From Pseudorasbora parva (taxonomy: Eukaryota; Chordata; Actinopteri; Cypriniformes; Gobionidae): DNA of 64,000 bases. The position numbers and the translations under genes were made by a program. The stretch covers positions 40,136,181 through 40,200,180 of the forward strand of contig NC_090186.1 of NCBI RefSeq assembly GCF_024679245.1, given 5' to 3'. The notes beneath the pieces are model-generated. The model saw only the letters and a program-made list of their open reading frames with translations. It did not search any database and was not told the origin of the DNA. Numbering within the stretch: the stretch's first letter is position 1; every line of letters starts with the position of its first letter. Positions 48,560 through 60,018 of the stretch are shown piece by piece.

Positions 48560-50990
48560 AGTGAGTGGTTATAGACGAGAAATGTACAGTTTTCTATCAG
48601 GGCCTTCCGAGTTTGGTCCTGCTGGCACGTTCTCTGTGGGCTTAGCTAGAGCTCCCCAGACCATCTCACTGGCTCATCCATACCATCAGACTCGGCTACG
48701 CAATTCAGTTCGCTCACCGGCCATCCAAGTTCAAGGGCATCCTCTTCACCTCAGTGCGGAGCAGTGATGCCCATGTCTTGCGGTCAGAGATCGATGTTTT
48801 GTTGGAGAAGGACGCGATCGAACCAGTTCTTCCAGCCGATATAAAGTCAGGGTTCTACAGCCCCTACTTCATTGTGCCCAAGAAAGGTAGTGGGTTCCGG
48901 CCAATCTCGGACCTGCGTGTCCTGAATCGGGCCCTACACAAGCTTCGGTTCAAGATGTTAATGCAGGAATGTTAATCCCTGAGATTGGTTTGCAGCGATC
49001 GACCTGAAGGACGTGCACTTTCATGTCTCAATTCTTCTTCGACACAGACTGTAACTGTCAAAGGACATGTTTTTTGTTGAGATGGGTATTTTATGTTTTT
49101 GTTATAAATTAATTTCTCTTTGAGTTTATTAATTTAATTAAAACAACAACAACAAATATATTTATAATGTATGCCCTTTGAAATGTTTGAAGTTGTGGGT
49201 CCTTTGGGTGGGATTTATGAGACATAATGTGTCACATGATCCGGTTTGAGTTGATAGTGGGTCTGCGTCATTTTGGAAAGGTCGAGCATTAACACGGAAA
49301 AAATTACATATGGCCTGAAGAGAGTTGTATTGCCTGCATGGTCTGAGAGACGCACATGGTAATTTAACTTTATATAATTCGTAATGACTATGATTTGCAT
49401 TGCTTTATGTGCGCAATGTGATGTGTTAATGATGTTTAATAGTTGTAGATCTGTTGTGACATTCATTTCTATATTGGAAGACACTGGACGAGAGAAATGC
49501 ATATTTTGAATATGTTTTTTATTTCTTGTAGTTTTCACGGTGTCTACTGAAGAGAGAGAGAGATAGAGAAGACATCTGTATGAAGCGTAGCCATTGTTTT
49601 TATTAGGCCAGTGCAGCTATACAGATTGTTCCTACGTTTTGCGTTCAAGGGGAGGGCATTTCAGTACAGAGTCCTGCCCTTCGGGTTGTCCTTGTCGCCT
49701 CGCGTCTTTACGAAGGTTGCAGAGGCAGCCATTGTTCTACTGGGCCATTTCAACAAGCCACTCCAGGGCAAGCATGTGTTGGTCCGTTGTGTACATCAAC
49801 CAACAAGGTGGTCTATGCTCCCATCACATGCTTCAACTAGCCCGCCATCTCCTCTGTATTCACATCCCAGGTGCGCTGAAGCAGACAGCGTACAAGCTCT
49901 CTCCTCAGTCGATAACTCCAGGGGAGTGGCGACTCCATCCTCGGAGTGTCCAGCTGATATGAGACTTCTTCGGAGCCGCACAGGTAGACCTGTTTGCCTC
50001 TACGGACTCGACCCATTGCCGTTTGTATTATTCCCTGTCCGAGGGGATTCCCTGCACTCCCTCTATGAGGCACCTCTATCCTCTACGCGTTGAAGTGGAA
50101 CCTGTTCGTTGAGTGGTGCCCTTCCTGCCGCGAACACCCCGGAGGTGTTCGGTTACATTTGTGCTCTCCATTCTGCAAGATGGGCTGGAGCAAATGCTCT
50201 CTCCCTCCAACCTCAAGGTGTATTTTGCTGCATTAGTGGCGTATCATGATGCAGTTGAGGGTAAGTCCCTTGGTAAGCACAACCTAATTGTCAGGTTCCT
50301 CAGAGGTGCAAGAAGGCTGAATCCTCCTCATCCAAACTCTCTTGGGACTTAGCACTGGTGCTCAGAGTACACCAGAGCCCTCCCTTTGAGCCTTTGCAGT
50401 CTGTTGAGTTAAAAATCCTGTCCATTAAGACTACTCTTCACTGCATTGACCTCGATCAAGGGGGTAGGGGACCTGCACATACTTTTGGTCAACGACTCGT
50501 GCCTAGAGTTGGCTAACTCTCACGTCATCCTGAGACCCCGGCCCGGATATGTGCCTAAGGTTCCCACAACCTGCAAGTGCTACCTTTGGAGGAGGCAGAC
50601 CCAGCCCTAGCTTTGCTCTGTCCCATCCGCGCACTTCACTCTTACGTTCACTGAACTCAAAGCGTTAGAATCTCAGAACAGCTCTTCATCTATTATGGAG
50701 GCCAGCAGAAGGGAAAGATTGTCTCCAAGCAGAGGTTAGCCCACTGTATAATGGATGCTATCATCTTAGTGTACCAATCTCAAGACGTGTCTTGTCCTTT
50801 CGAGTTGGGAGGACACTCAACTAAAAGTGTAGCTTCCTCCTGGGCACTGACTCAAGGCCCCTCGCTGACTGCGGGCTGGGCGACACCTAACACAGTTGCT
50901 AGATTCTATAGCCTCCGCATAGAGTATGCGGTAACTTCCTGCATACTCACCCCCAGTGGTCGGCATCTACCTCTGGGTGCAGGTCTGTTG
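48560..50990 (+). pseudogene. Degenerate DIRS-type tyrosine-recombinase retrotransposon
   Basis: Plus-strand fragments in DIRS family order. Reverse transcriptase: VLRSEIDVLLEKDAIEPV (about 48,770), YSPYFIVPKKGSGFRPISDL, AIDLKDVHFHVS (about 49,000), then after a 572-bp insertion FAFKGRAFQYRVLPFGLSLS (about 49,630). RNase H/connection: QLARHLLCIHIPGALKQTA (about 49,840). Tyrosine recombinase: LKVYFAALVAYHDAVEGKS with ARRLNPPHP (about 50,210-50,340) and, at the C-terminal side, VASSWALTQGPSLTAGWATP (about 50,830-50,890). Frameshifts, deletions (the YLDD palm) and the insertion make it inactive. It stops where a gypsy element in the opposite orientation begins. It is a different copy from the satellite-bearing DIRS. 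Confidence 0.82.
49049..49620. mobile_element. 572-bp insertion with 5-bp target duplication
   Basis: ACAGA lies at 49,044-49,048 and again at 49,621-49,625. Deleting the insert and one copy restores an in-frame RHRLFLRF in the DIRS reverse transcriptase. A 5-bp duplication suits an LTR-retroelement integrase, so a solo LTR is possible, but the ends (CTGTAACTG... and ...GCAGCTAT) are not canonical TG...CA. No coding capacity. Confidence 0.65.
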
Positions 50991-53625
50991 GGATGAGAGG
51001 CATGGAAGGTTTCAAAAAGGTTAGGATCAAGGATGTCGTTTCTAGGTACCCATAAGCATTCCTCTGGAGCATAGCCCTCCCAGTCCACCAGGTATTCCAG
51101 AAGACCACCACGACGCAGAGAGTCCAAAATCTCCTTCACCTCGTACGCGGTGCCTTCTTCTACGATGAGTGGGAGGGGGGTCTTCTTGGCTACGCCAGGC
51201 TCTGTGGTGGGAGAAACATAAGGATAGTGAGGTTTGAGCAGGGACACATGGAATGTGGGGTGGATTCTAAGCTCAGGTGGGAGGTGAAGCTGGTAGGTGA
51301 CCGGATTAATCTGCTTCTCAATGGTATAGGGGCCAATGAACCTAGGACTGAGCTTCCTGCATTGCAGACGCAGCCTGATATCCCTTGTAGACAGCCAGAC
51401 CTTCTGCCTGGGCTGGAAGGTGGGCGTGGCGGAACGGCGAAGGTCTAATGTCAGCTTACATCTGCGCAGGGCTCGCTGGAGTTGGTGGTGTGCCTCGTCC
51501 CAGACCCTCTTTCTCTCCCGGAACCAGTAATCAACCGCTGGGACGTCTGATGGTTCCCCCGACCAGGGGAATAATGAGGGTTGGTACCCGAGTACGGACT
51601 GGAATGGCGTGAGTCCGGTGGTGGCTTGACGAAGAGAGTTCTAGGCTTACTCTGCCTATCCTAGGAACTGGTTCCAGGAGTTCTGGTCACCGTGGCAGAA
51701 GGTATGGAGGAACCTGCCGATCTCCTGGATCTTCCTCTCCGTCTGCCTGTTGGTCTGTTGGTGATAGCCAGAGGAGAGGCTCACGGTCACACCTAGGAGT
51801 GATAAGAAGGCTTTCCATACCCAGGAGATGAACTGTGGCCCACAGTCCGATACGATATCCTCTGGAATTCCGTAGTATCTGAAAATTACATTGAACATTA
51901 TTTCAGTAGTCTCCATGGCCGTAAGCAGGCCTTTCAGAGGAATTAGACGGCAAGTCTTGGAGAATCTATCTACAACAACTAGGATGCATGTACAGCCATC
52001 AGACACAGGTAGATCTGTTATGAAATCCTACCCTAGGTGTGACCATGGCCGGTTGGGAACGGGCAGAGGAAGGAGCTTACCGGCAGGAAGGTGCCGGGGA
52101 CTTTTGGAGATGGCACACTCCCGACACCCTCTCACGTACCTTCTCATGTCCACCGCCATGTTGGGCCACCAGAAGCGGTCGCATAGCAGCGAGAGGGTTT
52201 CATTGACACCTGGGTGGCCAGTGCCCAATGACGTGTGAGCGGAGTGAATCAGTGGAGTGCGTCATGTCCGTGAGATGTACTGTGACCCTGGGGGACAACC
52301 CGGCGGAATGTTGGTGGAGACATTGGAGGAGGGCAGGGTCTCTGGACCATGGGATGGGGTTGACGAATATCTTTTTGGGCAAGATCAGTTCCGACCACTC
52401 AGGAAGTTCCTCTGTAGTATGGATGTGCGACAGGGCATCTACTTTTATATTCTTAGACCCAGGATCCAGGCATCTCTCAGGTACTCGAGGTTCTTGTGGT
52501 CAGTCAAGACTATGAATGGATGTTGGGATCCTCAAACCAATGCCTCCACTCTTCCAGGGCGAGCTTGATGGCCAGCACCTCTCTATTCCCGATGTCATAG
52601 TTTACTCCTGCCGGATTGAACTTCCGGGAGAAGAAGGCGCATGGGTGGAGTCGACTCAGCTGTTAGGGTTAGGGTTAGTCCCATGCTGGGGTAGGGTTAG
52701 TCCCAAGGTGGAGTCCCATGCTGTTGGGACAACACCACTCCCGCTCGGGTGGTGGAAGCATCAACCTCGACAATGAAGGGCTTGGTGGGATCAGAATGGA
52801 CCAGGAGGGGAGTGGTGGTGAAGGCTTCTTTGAGGTCTTTGATGGTTGAGGGAGTGGGCCAGATCCTGATGGCATCCACCTTCCTCTCGTCCATCTGGAT
52901 GCCACTGCGATCTATGTTGTATCCAAGGAACTGCACTGAGGGCTGATAGAATGAGCACTTCTCTGCTTTAAAGTAGAGCTGGAATTCCCTCAGGCATTGC
53001 AGGACCTCCGCAACGTGGTGGCGATGGTCAGCTAGGCTCCAGGAGTAGATCAAGATGTCAGCAATTAGACTAGGATGGACTTATGGAGAAACTCCCAGAG
53101 CACCTCATGTATGAAATCCTGGAATACATATGGCATGATCAGATACTCGTAGTGGCCGGTAGGTGTCACAAAGGCGGTCTTCCATTCGTCCCCCTCACGT
53201 ATTCGGATGAGGTTCTACGTGCTGCGGAGGTCCAACTTGGTGAAGTCAGTGTCACCACGTAGATGTGCCAGGGGGGTCGGGACGAGAGGGAGGGGGTAAC
53301 AGAACTTGATGATGATTTTATTGTCCTTCTTGGAATCTGTTCAACAAGCAGAATTCCCACTTGGAGTTGAACGGGACCAGCAATGGAGCAAACCTGCCTC
53401 CGACAGGAATCCGTTGCAGTCCTCCACCGAACCAGAGAAGGGCACTGGCTTGGCCATGGGACTGGCCTACAGGGGTGCTGAAGAAGAGGGACTGATGGAT
53501 GCGGAAGTGATCGCTGGTGCTGGTGATGGTGAAGTGGAGGCTAACTCTCGCTGAACAGCATCCACCAGTGCTTGGAAGGGGTCAGAGTGGCTCATACTGG
53601 TGCTCGACGTTGTAGTCCGGTCTTC
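50950..53625 (-). pseudogene. Ty3/gypsy retrotransposon relic with chromodomain
   Basis: Minus-strand pol fragments, read from high to low coordinates. A gag-like N-terminus begins at 53,595. An RT piece lies near 53,160-53,360. RT/RNase H junction at 53,053-52,697 (KAEKCSF, VQFLGYNIDRSGI, PFIVEVDAST). Integrase zinc-binding region at 52,228-52,028 (HPGVNETLSLLCDRFWWPNM). Integrase core at 52,006-51,656 ([22 protein letters not shown]). C-terminal chromodomain near 51,150-51,000 ([17 protein letters not shown]), which marks a chromovirus-type Metaviridae element. Several frames are broken, gag is largely deleted and the 3' LTR is absent, so it is a dead copy. It abuts the DIRS relic tail-to-tail near 50,950-50,990. 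Described only as a genomic fossil. Confidence 0.85.
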
Positions 53626-54074
53626 TGTTATGGTATAGAGCTACGGAGACTGAGATGGTAAGTGAATCAGGTTTATTGAGCAACCAGTATATTATGGCAA
53701 CTTGACTGAAGTGGATAGGTGCAGGTGACCGGTCCTTGGTGATGATTCTCAGGGTGCAGTGGCAGACAGACGATGGAGACTTCGAGTAGAGGAACGCTGG
53801 AGAACACAGAACACACACACACTGGACTTAGGAGAATGAAGGAGACTTGATGAAGACACTGGAGACGGGTAACTTGCTTCGTGGGAGTCCTTAGGTAAGC
53901 AGCAGGGAAATAGTACCTATTGCAAACAAGACCGGACAGTGACTGAGTGCGTGTGTGTGGCTTTTGTGCTCGTTGTGATTGCTGTGATGATTGGCTGCAG
54001 GTAATGGTGATTAGAACTCTGGTGAGGGTGTGCACTGTAATACCATGACATGGGAGCCTGGCGTGTCTGTGACA
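53626..54074 (-). repeat. 5' LTR of the gypsy relic
   Basis: Minus-strand segment beginning TGTCACAGACACGCC and ending CCATAACA, i.e. TG...CA ends, 449 bases. It contains an AATAAA hexamer near the 3' end and lies directly upstream of a possible primer-binding site (GAAGACCGGACTAC) and the gag-like start at 53,595. No second LTR is present in the window. Confidence 0.65.
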
Positions 54075-55060
54075 GTATGAGTCTTTTTTAGTATTGTGTA
54101 ATGTAATCTTGTTTTTAAAAAAAATCATTCACGAAAGGGCATTGCAAACAGGGTATTGGAATGAGCATTTGAACAGGTGTACTTAATAAAGTCGCCATGA
54201 GTGTACAAATGCTGCCTTCATGTGCTATCAGAAATTGTCCCACTTCTGAACAAAAATCATGGAGGACACCAAGTTTATTCTTGCCTGTTTATTGGGGAAA
54301 TCTTATTAAAGCCAAAATTATGTTTAGCATCCAATTCATTGACCACTCTATCTAGAATTTGTCAAATACAGGCCATTTTCACTGTGAATAAAACATAAAA
54401 TAAGCTTTAAATGATGATTCATATATGAAAATAGTAATGACAAGACAAAGCGATATAGCTGTTGTGGAAAAAAATGTATAATAGCAGTCACAGCAGCAAC
54501 CGTTCTCCCCTCTGCCATGTTAAAAGTTTATGGCAAGCCCAACTCGGGTCTTAAAATTATCCCCAAGTTTCCCAGTGGTAAATAGGACTTGAAAGGCAGT
54601 TAATGTTCAGATTATAACTAGGAAACTCGTATTTATGATAATAATTACAAAGCATGTGAAGGCAGCATTAGGCAAGCAAAACACTTCATAGCTGAATTTG
54701 GGTTTTAGAGAATTTTATCAGATGTTGTTGACTTAAATGGCACTTCATTCATGCACTGATTTAATATGTTTATTTGCATGTGATGTCTGTGTTTTTGTAG
54801 TAGCTAACTGATTCAGATAGTTCTCAATCCATAAGCACTGTGATACACAGTGATTCAACTCATCAGCTCAAAGGTTGAGTGCTGCTCTATTAACTTAACT
54901 GTGTGTGTCAGATTAGTGAATAAGGGCCTGGATGGACTGAGAAGCACTAAATGAAAGGAATTAGGCAAATCAGATAAATGCTAAATGTATTTTACAATTC
55001 AAATTATTGTTTAATTATAATGTCTTTGTGAAAGTTGTATCATTTTTTTTTTAAATAGTC
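54075..55060. other. Unannotated DNA with a transposon-end fragment
   Basis: At about 54,170-54,210 the motif CAGGTGTACTTAATAAAGTC followed by GCCATGAGTGTA resembles a common fish DNA-transposon terminus (usually AGGTGTACCTAATAAAGTGG). The rest is AT-rich with no recognised gene. Confidence 0.4.
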
Positions 55061-55389
55061 TTAAGGCCCATTCACACCAAGAACAATAACGTTACAGAAA
55101 ACAATAATTAGCATCCACACCAATGCATGACATCGTTCTGTGCTGCAGTTTTATCATCTGCTGTTTTAAATGCTTGCGCTCTTAAAGCAGGATGGATTCT
55201 GATTGGCTCTCAAGGTTTTTACTTTTTATAAGATGGACATTTTTTCCAAGGTGATTCCAACAATATTGTTTCTCTATGCAGTTATGGCCTTAGTTGTGTG
55301 AAATCTGCTATTTTTTATTTTTAAGGATTAGAACTAAATCTTTATCCTTATAATTATAATTATCACCCTTGGTGTGAATTGGCCCTTAA
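55061..55389. mobile_element. 329-bp MITE with TTAA-flanked inverted repeats
   Basis: TTAAGGCCCATTCACACCAA at 55,061 and the complement of the right end (TTAAGGGCCAATTCACACCA, ending 55,389) form inverted repeats. TTAA at both outer edges could be a piggyBac-type target duplication or part of the repeat itself. No coding potential. Confidence 0.65.
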
Positions 55390-55844
55390 AAAAGTCACAG
55401 TGGAGTTATATAGAAATTCCCATGTAAATGAAAAGTGAAGAAATAAACCTTTTAATTGATGGTGTTCATGCATAGTCTATCTGTCTCCTCAAATAAAAGA
55501 TAGAGGCTGATATTAGATACAGTGCTTTGCCACTTTTGACAGCCACAGAATATTCATATCTTAAATGAATAAAAAAGGACATTTGTAAAGAGATCTTAGG
55601 ATCAAATTATTTTTCCATCTTATCTCATGTTTTGCAGGTTTCTGTTGAATGTGTGTTTATGGAGGGTAGAAGTTTTCTATCAATGACCTTACACAGTTTT
55701 GGATTTTACAGGATTCTTAATATACAGATGGTATGCACTTCTAAAAGTATGAGTGTTCAGTTAAGAAACTGCATAGAAATTAAAATAAATTGCAATATAT
55801 ACCAACCAGAAATGAAATTATCATTTTAAATTAATTTTCCATTA
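55390..55844. other. 3' flank of TAAR gene 4
   Basis: AT-rich. It does not share the downstream flank seen at TAAR genes 2 and 3, so gene 4 is not part of that recent block duplication. No gene recognised. Confidence 0.4.
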
Positions 55845-56855
55845 TTACAACAGCATTGTTCTTGAAGAATTAGTCTGAAATATTGCTTTGGATAAAATGA
55901 CTCTGAATGCATGTCTGAACCAGCTGTAAAAGAAGGCGTACACTATAGGATTACATGTGGAATTATAATATCCCACCCAAAAGAACAAATCAAACAGCAG
56001 TGGAGGTACAGAATAACCAATGAAGGGATCGATAAGATTACAAAGAAAAAAAGGTGTCCAGAAAGTCAGAAACACACCTATGACGATGGCTAAAGTCTTT
56101 GTGGCTTTTCCTTCTTTTTTTAATTCAGGATTAATGCTCTGAATGGCCTGCACCTGCCTTTGAGCCACATGTAAGATTTTCAGATATATGCAGAGCATGA
56201 CAAAAGTGGGAATGTAAAAACAGATTAATGAGAATATAGTAGCTCCAGCTTTACTCTGAAACAATGTGCAACTTCCGTCACATTTAATGTTCTCATAGTA
56301 AAAATCTTCAATGCCAAGGATATTCAGCTCCATAAAGATCATGCCAAACCCCAGAGAAGCTGAAACAGTCCAGCAGATAATAATCATAACTAGTGTGGTC
56401 AGTGATGTCATTTTACTGTGATATTGAAAGGGGTGACATATGGCATAATATCTGTCTAAAGAAATGATACAGAGGTTTAAAATCGATGTGGTGCACAAAG
56501 TCACATCAAGACTGCTGTGTATTTTACAGAACAAATCTCCCAGATACCAGCATGTCTCGATGGAGCGCAGCATGCTGGGAGGCATCACAACTCCTCCGAC
56601 AAGCAGATCGGCCACGGCCAGCGACAGGATGAGGTAGTTTGTTGGTGTGTGAAGCTGCTTGAAATGAATGACCGTTATGATCACCAACATGTTTCCTATG
56701 ATTGTGACAATCGAAGAGACGCTAAAAAGGATGTAGAGTAATATTCGAGTTTCCAAAGGATAGACAAACTTCTTACAAGATGTGTTACTAAACTCATAAC
56801 ATAGAAAAGGCTTTTCCAGGATTCCATTTTGGCTGATGTTGATTCTCACGTCCAT
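55845..56855 (-). CDS. Trace amine-associated receptor (TAAR gene 4)
   Basis: Intact 336-residue TAAR. Landmarks as in genes 2 and 3: sequons NIS 6-8 and NTS 24-26, N55, D83, C110, D117 (3.32), DRY 134-136, FWTPFF 265-270, NSTCNPIVY 298-306, AFFYSWF. It differs from gene 2 at about 29 residues. About 13 of these are packed into residues 190-218 (extracellular loop 2 and the outer half of TM5, for example D191K, R195S, M208F, G215I, A217T), whereas residues 57-122 are identical in all three genes. This segment contributes to the ligand pocket in aminergic receptors, so changed odorant preference is plausible. A TAA precedes the ATG in frame. It shares leader exon, intron sites and TATA box with genes 2 and 3 but not their downstream flank. 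Confidence 0.96.
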   Translation of the reverse strand: MDVRINISQNGILEKPFLCYEFSNTSCKKFVYPLETRILLYILFSVSSIVTIIGNMLVIITVIHFKQLHTPTNYLILSLAVADLLVGGVVMPPSMLRSIETCWYLGDLFCKIHSSLDVTLCTTSILNLCIISLDRYYAICHPFQYHSKMTSLTTLVMIIICWTVSASLGFGMIFMELNILGIEDFYYENIKCDGSCTLFQSKAGATIFSLICFYIPTFVMLCIYLKILHVAQRQVQAIQSINPELKKEGKATKTLAIVIGVFLTFWTPFFLCNLIDPFIGYSVPPLLFDLFFWVGYYNSTCNPIVYAFFYSWFRHAFRVILSKAIFQTNSSRTMLL

Positions 56856-56873
56856 TTACACAATTCAGCTCCT

Positions 56874-57112
56874 CTGTTTGAAAAGGGAGAACTTAATTTC
56901 AGCCTGCAACATAAGTACAATTTCAATAATTAATGATCATTACATATAATTGAGAACATAAACTATATGCAGCATTGTTTTGCATCTTGAAACATAGTTT
57001 AAATCACTTTGATGAGAATCTGTAAAAAAACAGATTTTCATGTAAATGAACATTTAAACATGTGCATTAGTATAATTCATAAGATTTCAGTGCACAGTTT
57101 CAATGTACTTAC
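56874..57112 (-). other. Inferred 5'-UTR intron of TAAR gene 4
   Basis: Minus-strand donor AAAG|GTAAGTAC (GT at 57,112-57,111) and acceptor CCCTTTTCAAACAG (AG at 56,875-56,874) define a 239-base intron just upstream of the ATG. The acceptor core is shared with genes 2 and 3. Confidence 0.65.
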
Positions 57113-57158
57113 CTTTCCATTTATGAACCAAAACTACATCATGAAGCAGATATGGCAC

Positions 57159-57165
57159 ATTTATA
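57159..57165 (-). promoter_or_regulatory. TATA box of TAAR gene 4
   Basis: TATAAAT on the minus strand about 47 bases upstream of the leader donor; CACAAGAGTTT and TTTCCAAGGTAT flank it as at genes 2 and 3. Just upstream (57,184-57,233) is a short tandem duplication of GACAGACCTCCCCCTG that is absent from the other two promoters. Confidence 0.6.
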
Positions 57166-57239
57166 GCACAAGAGTTTGTGATTTGACAGACCTCCCCCTG
57201 TCCTCCCCCTGTTTGACAGACCTCCCCCTGTTTCCAAGG

Positions 57240-58500
57240 TATCATAATCTTCTTAACAGTCTACCAGTCAAAAGATCAACAAGGCCTTGAAACCGCATTT
57301 ATTTAAATAGATAACTTGTAATGTTAGAAAAGTGGTTTGAACAACAAAAAAAAAAGTAATTGGAGAGAAAATAGTATGGGGAATGATTGGGAAGATCCTT
57401 TAGAGATGCACTGTGGTGCGGCAGGACTTTGAACTGCTCCTGTATTCTAGGTGTGTGCATTCACTCATAGAAAACAATGCGTTCAAAATTTAAAGACGCT
57501 ACATTTGTTGTCCGCTTGTATACATTGTTTTTTTGTTTTTTATTTAATGACCAATCGTTTCGCTAGATAAGACCCTATTCCTCAGTTGGGATTGTGCAGA
57601 GCCCTTAGAAGCCCTTTGAAACTGCATTTATTTGGGCCTTCAACTGTAGGCAAGCATTGATGTCAAAAATGTGGGGGGGGGGGGAAATCCTGGATTTTTT
57701 TCCTCAACAAAAAAAACCTAAAAAACTAAATTGGACTGAAGAAAGGAAGACATGAACATCTGGGATGAGATGAGGATGAGTAAATGATCAGGAAATTTTC
57801 ATTTTGAATTGAACTAATCTTTTAAGAGCACATCAAATGACTGATGTCAGTGCTGGCCAATGCAATGATCTTAATTAAATTAAGCTTCAGCATTACCCCA
57901 TGCCTTGTTGCTTGTTGATTGATCCTTGTACGGTGGTGTGCAGAGTTCAAGTAATTTCCTTTTTTGAAACCTTGTTGTTTTGTTGATGGATCAATCTTGA
58001 TTTTTGAATTGCCTGAATGATCTACCAACACACTATACAGATAGTCCCTTGGTGAAACCTATTGGCGTAAGAATCCATCCTCCACTGTATTTATTGAAAA
58101 ATCTTATATTTCGTTTTTCCAAAGTGTATGTCCTGCAGTTCTCATAATATATTAAATGGTGTGTTGAGTCAAAGATGTGCCACTCATGCCAGGCTTGCCA
58201 CTTGGTATAAAAAAAATTATTGGTTTCCTACATTGCTTGATGGGTCTTTACTTTCTTCACTGGGGTTATTTACGGCAGGCAAGTATTGCCACATAAATAT
58301 GTTTTATTTTTATTTTATCTTCATTATTTTTTGAGTAGTTACATGTGTTGAAGTAAGCCAGATATGTGCAGATTGAGCAATACGCTGTGTTTAATATATC
58401 ATGATAGTTGAGTCAAGTTGAGTATTTGTGCGAAATCTGACTAAATAAGACTTCCCCAGCAAAGTGAGTAAATATATTAACTAATAACTAACCCGTCAAA
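57240..58500. other. Unannotated DNA with MITE-end fragment and poly-G run
   Basis: Holds a run of G at about 57,671-57,685 and, near 57,770-57,825, a GAGGATGAGTAAATGATC...TTTTCATTTTG segment resembling the terminal end of the MITE family seen at 10,014 and 60,019. No gene recognised. Confidence 0.4.
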
Positions 58501-58520
58501 TTGGCTAGAGATTTGACAGC

Positions 58521-59500
58521 GTTCCCTTTCGAAAGGGAACTCACACTGCGTCAGCTGACGCTACGGGGAACGCCTTCAGCATGACAGGTGTCTGAACTAT
58601 TATCGAATCACGGCAATCCTATTGACCAGCGACAGCCTATGATGTCATCAAGGTGAGACCAGGAAGTATATAAGGGTGCCTTGCAAACATGACACCAGCT
58701 TCTTTGCCTTCAGTGACTGTTTTGTCTGAATGCTTCAAGCAAAAGGTAATCCAATTCACTTGTTTTCTGCCTGGGGTTAAGAGCATGAACAGTCAAGCTC
58801 TTATGGAGTTGCTTGTTTGTTTATGGGAACAATGTGAGCGATTTTTCAATAAGAAATCATTCCACTCTCATCTGGCTCCCTTCCTGATGGAAGAGGGTTT
58901 TTACATCTGATACTAGTGATGTGATCCCATGCACGCCAAGGCTGAGCACAGATGCACGTCATGGTTTCCTCAGATGTGGTTCGCTGATCGTCATGAGAGG
59001 GCAGTTTCCTCTTGCGGTTCCCCATCTATCAGAAGTACTTGAGATGACTTGTGAGAAGAGAAATTAGTTTCTCAGCCATCCTGACGTGTATGCCGAGCCG
59101 ATGAATGTTATGGAACGCACTGCAAGCAGGCTGTGGCTGCCATGTGGGCGTGTTAGAGGAGAAATCGGTCATGTTAGACTGAACGATTGAATTCTCCCTG
59201 GCCATAAATCCATCGGCTCAGTTGAGCTTTCCATTCCTTCCTGATCTCCTTATAGAGATCGAGAGGGCATGAAAGATCCTATATTCAGTGTATTCACTGT
59301 CATCAGTGGGTTGTAAATGCTGATGTTGGGAGGATGGGTCGATATGGGTATGCGTTCTCACGGATTGTCACGGATTGTCGTTAAAGAGTATTCTCCGATC
59401 TGGGTAGGTGGGGACACTGAGAGCTCCAACCCTGCCATCTGAGCTTTCACTTAGATGGCAGGCCATACACAGTAGTGGGTTAGCCTGGTGCTACTTTATA
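58521..59500 (+). mobile_element. Likely DIRS-like retroelement 5' region, degraded
   Basis: Begins with a perfect 20-base palindrome GTTCCCTTTCGAAAGGGAAC, followed by CTGCGTCAGCTGACGCTACG and GGGGAACGCC, a signature found at the ends of cyprinid DIRS-type elements. A TATATAAG box lies at about 58,666. Downstream there are only short broken frames and no confident gag or RT motif. Assignment rests on terminal-sequence resemblance. Confidence 0.45.
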
Positions 59501-60018
59501 CACCATGTTTAGAGCTAGCTTCGCTAGTAGTGTAATGATACACAGACAGTAGATGCAAATGACAAACGCTTTTTATGTAGTTTGGCAAAAGCCTAGAAGA
59601 ACACAGGGTCAGACGGTCACAAGACGATGACGACGAACGCAGGGACCTTGGTGGACAGCATGGTGAAGGTGCTCCAATCCCGTGAGTGATCCAGTGAAGT
59701 GCTCAAATCCCGGTGCTGAGTGGATACAACCAGACGACAGCACACGACAAAGAACGGGCAAACTCCAGAGACCAGAAACAGCGGGGAATAGCACGAACAC
59801 ACACACACAGGAACCACAATGATCTGACAGCATGAGACACCATTTACTGAACATATAAAGACACACACTGATGATAACCAGCCCACAGACAGTTCACAAG
59901 ACGAGAGAGACACAGCGGATTAATGAACCGTGATAAGTAAAGAATAGCCGCTTTTGTGTTGACAGCTGTGTGAAACAGTTACTACCTCCTCTCTGTGTGA
60001 TGAAGCCACTAGTTAAAC
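59501..60018. other. Unannotated, probably repetitive DNA
   Basis: No recognised protein. GACGACGAACGCAGGGACC and similar segments look repeat-derived, but boundaries and family are unknown. Minus-strand open frames here (up to 98 codons) show no family motif. Confidence 0.3.

Noticed and set aside
59609..59913. Minus-strand 85-98 codon frames as a small secreted protein
   Set aside because: Overlapping frames in probably repetitive DNA, with no domain or conserved signal; not supportable.
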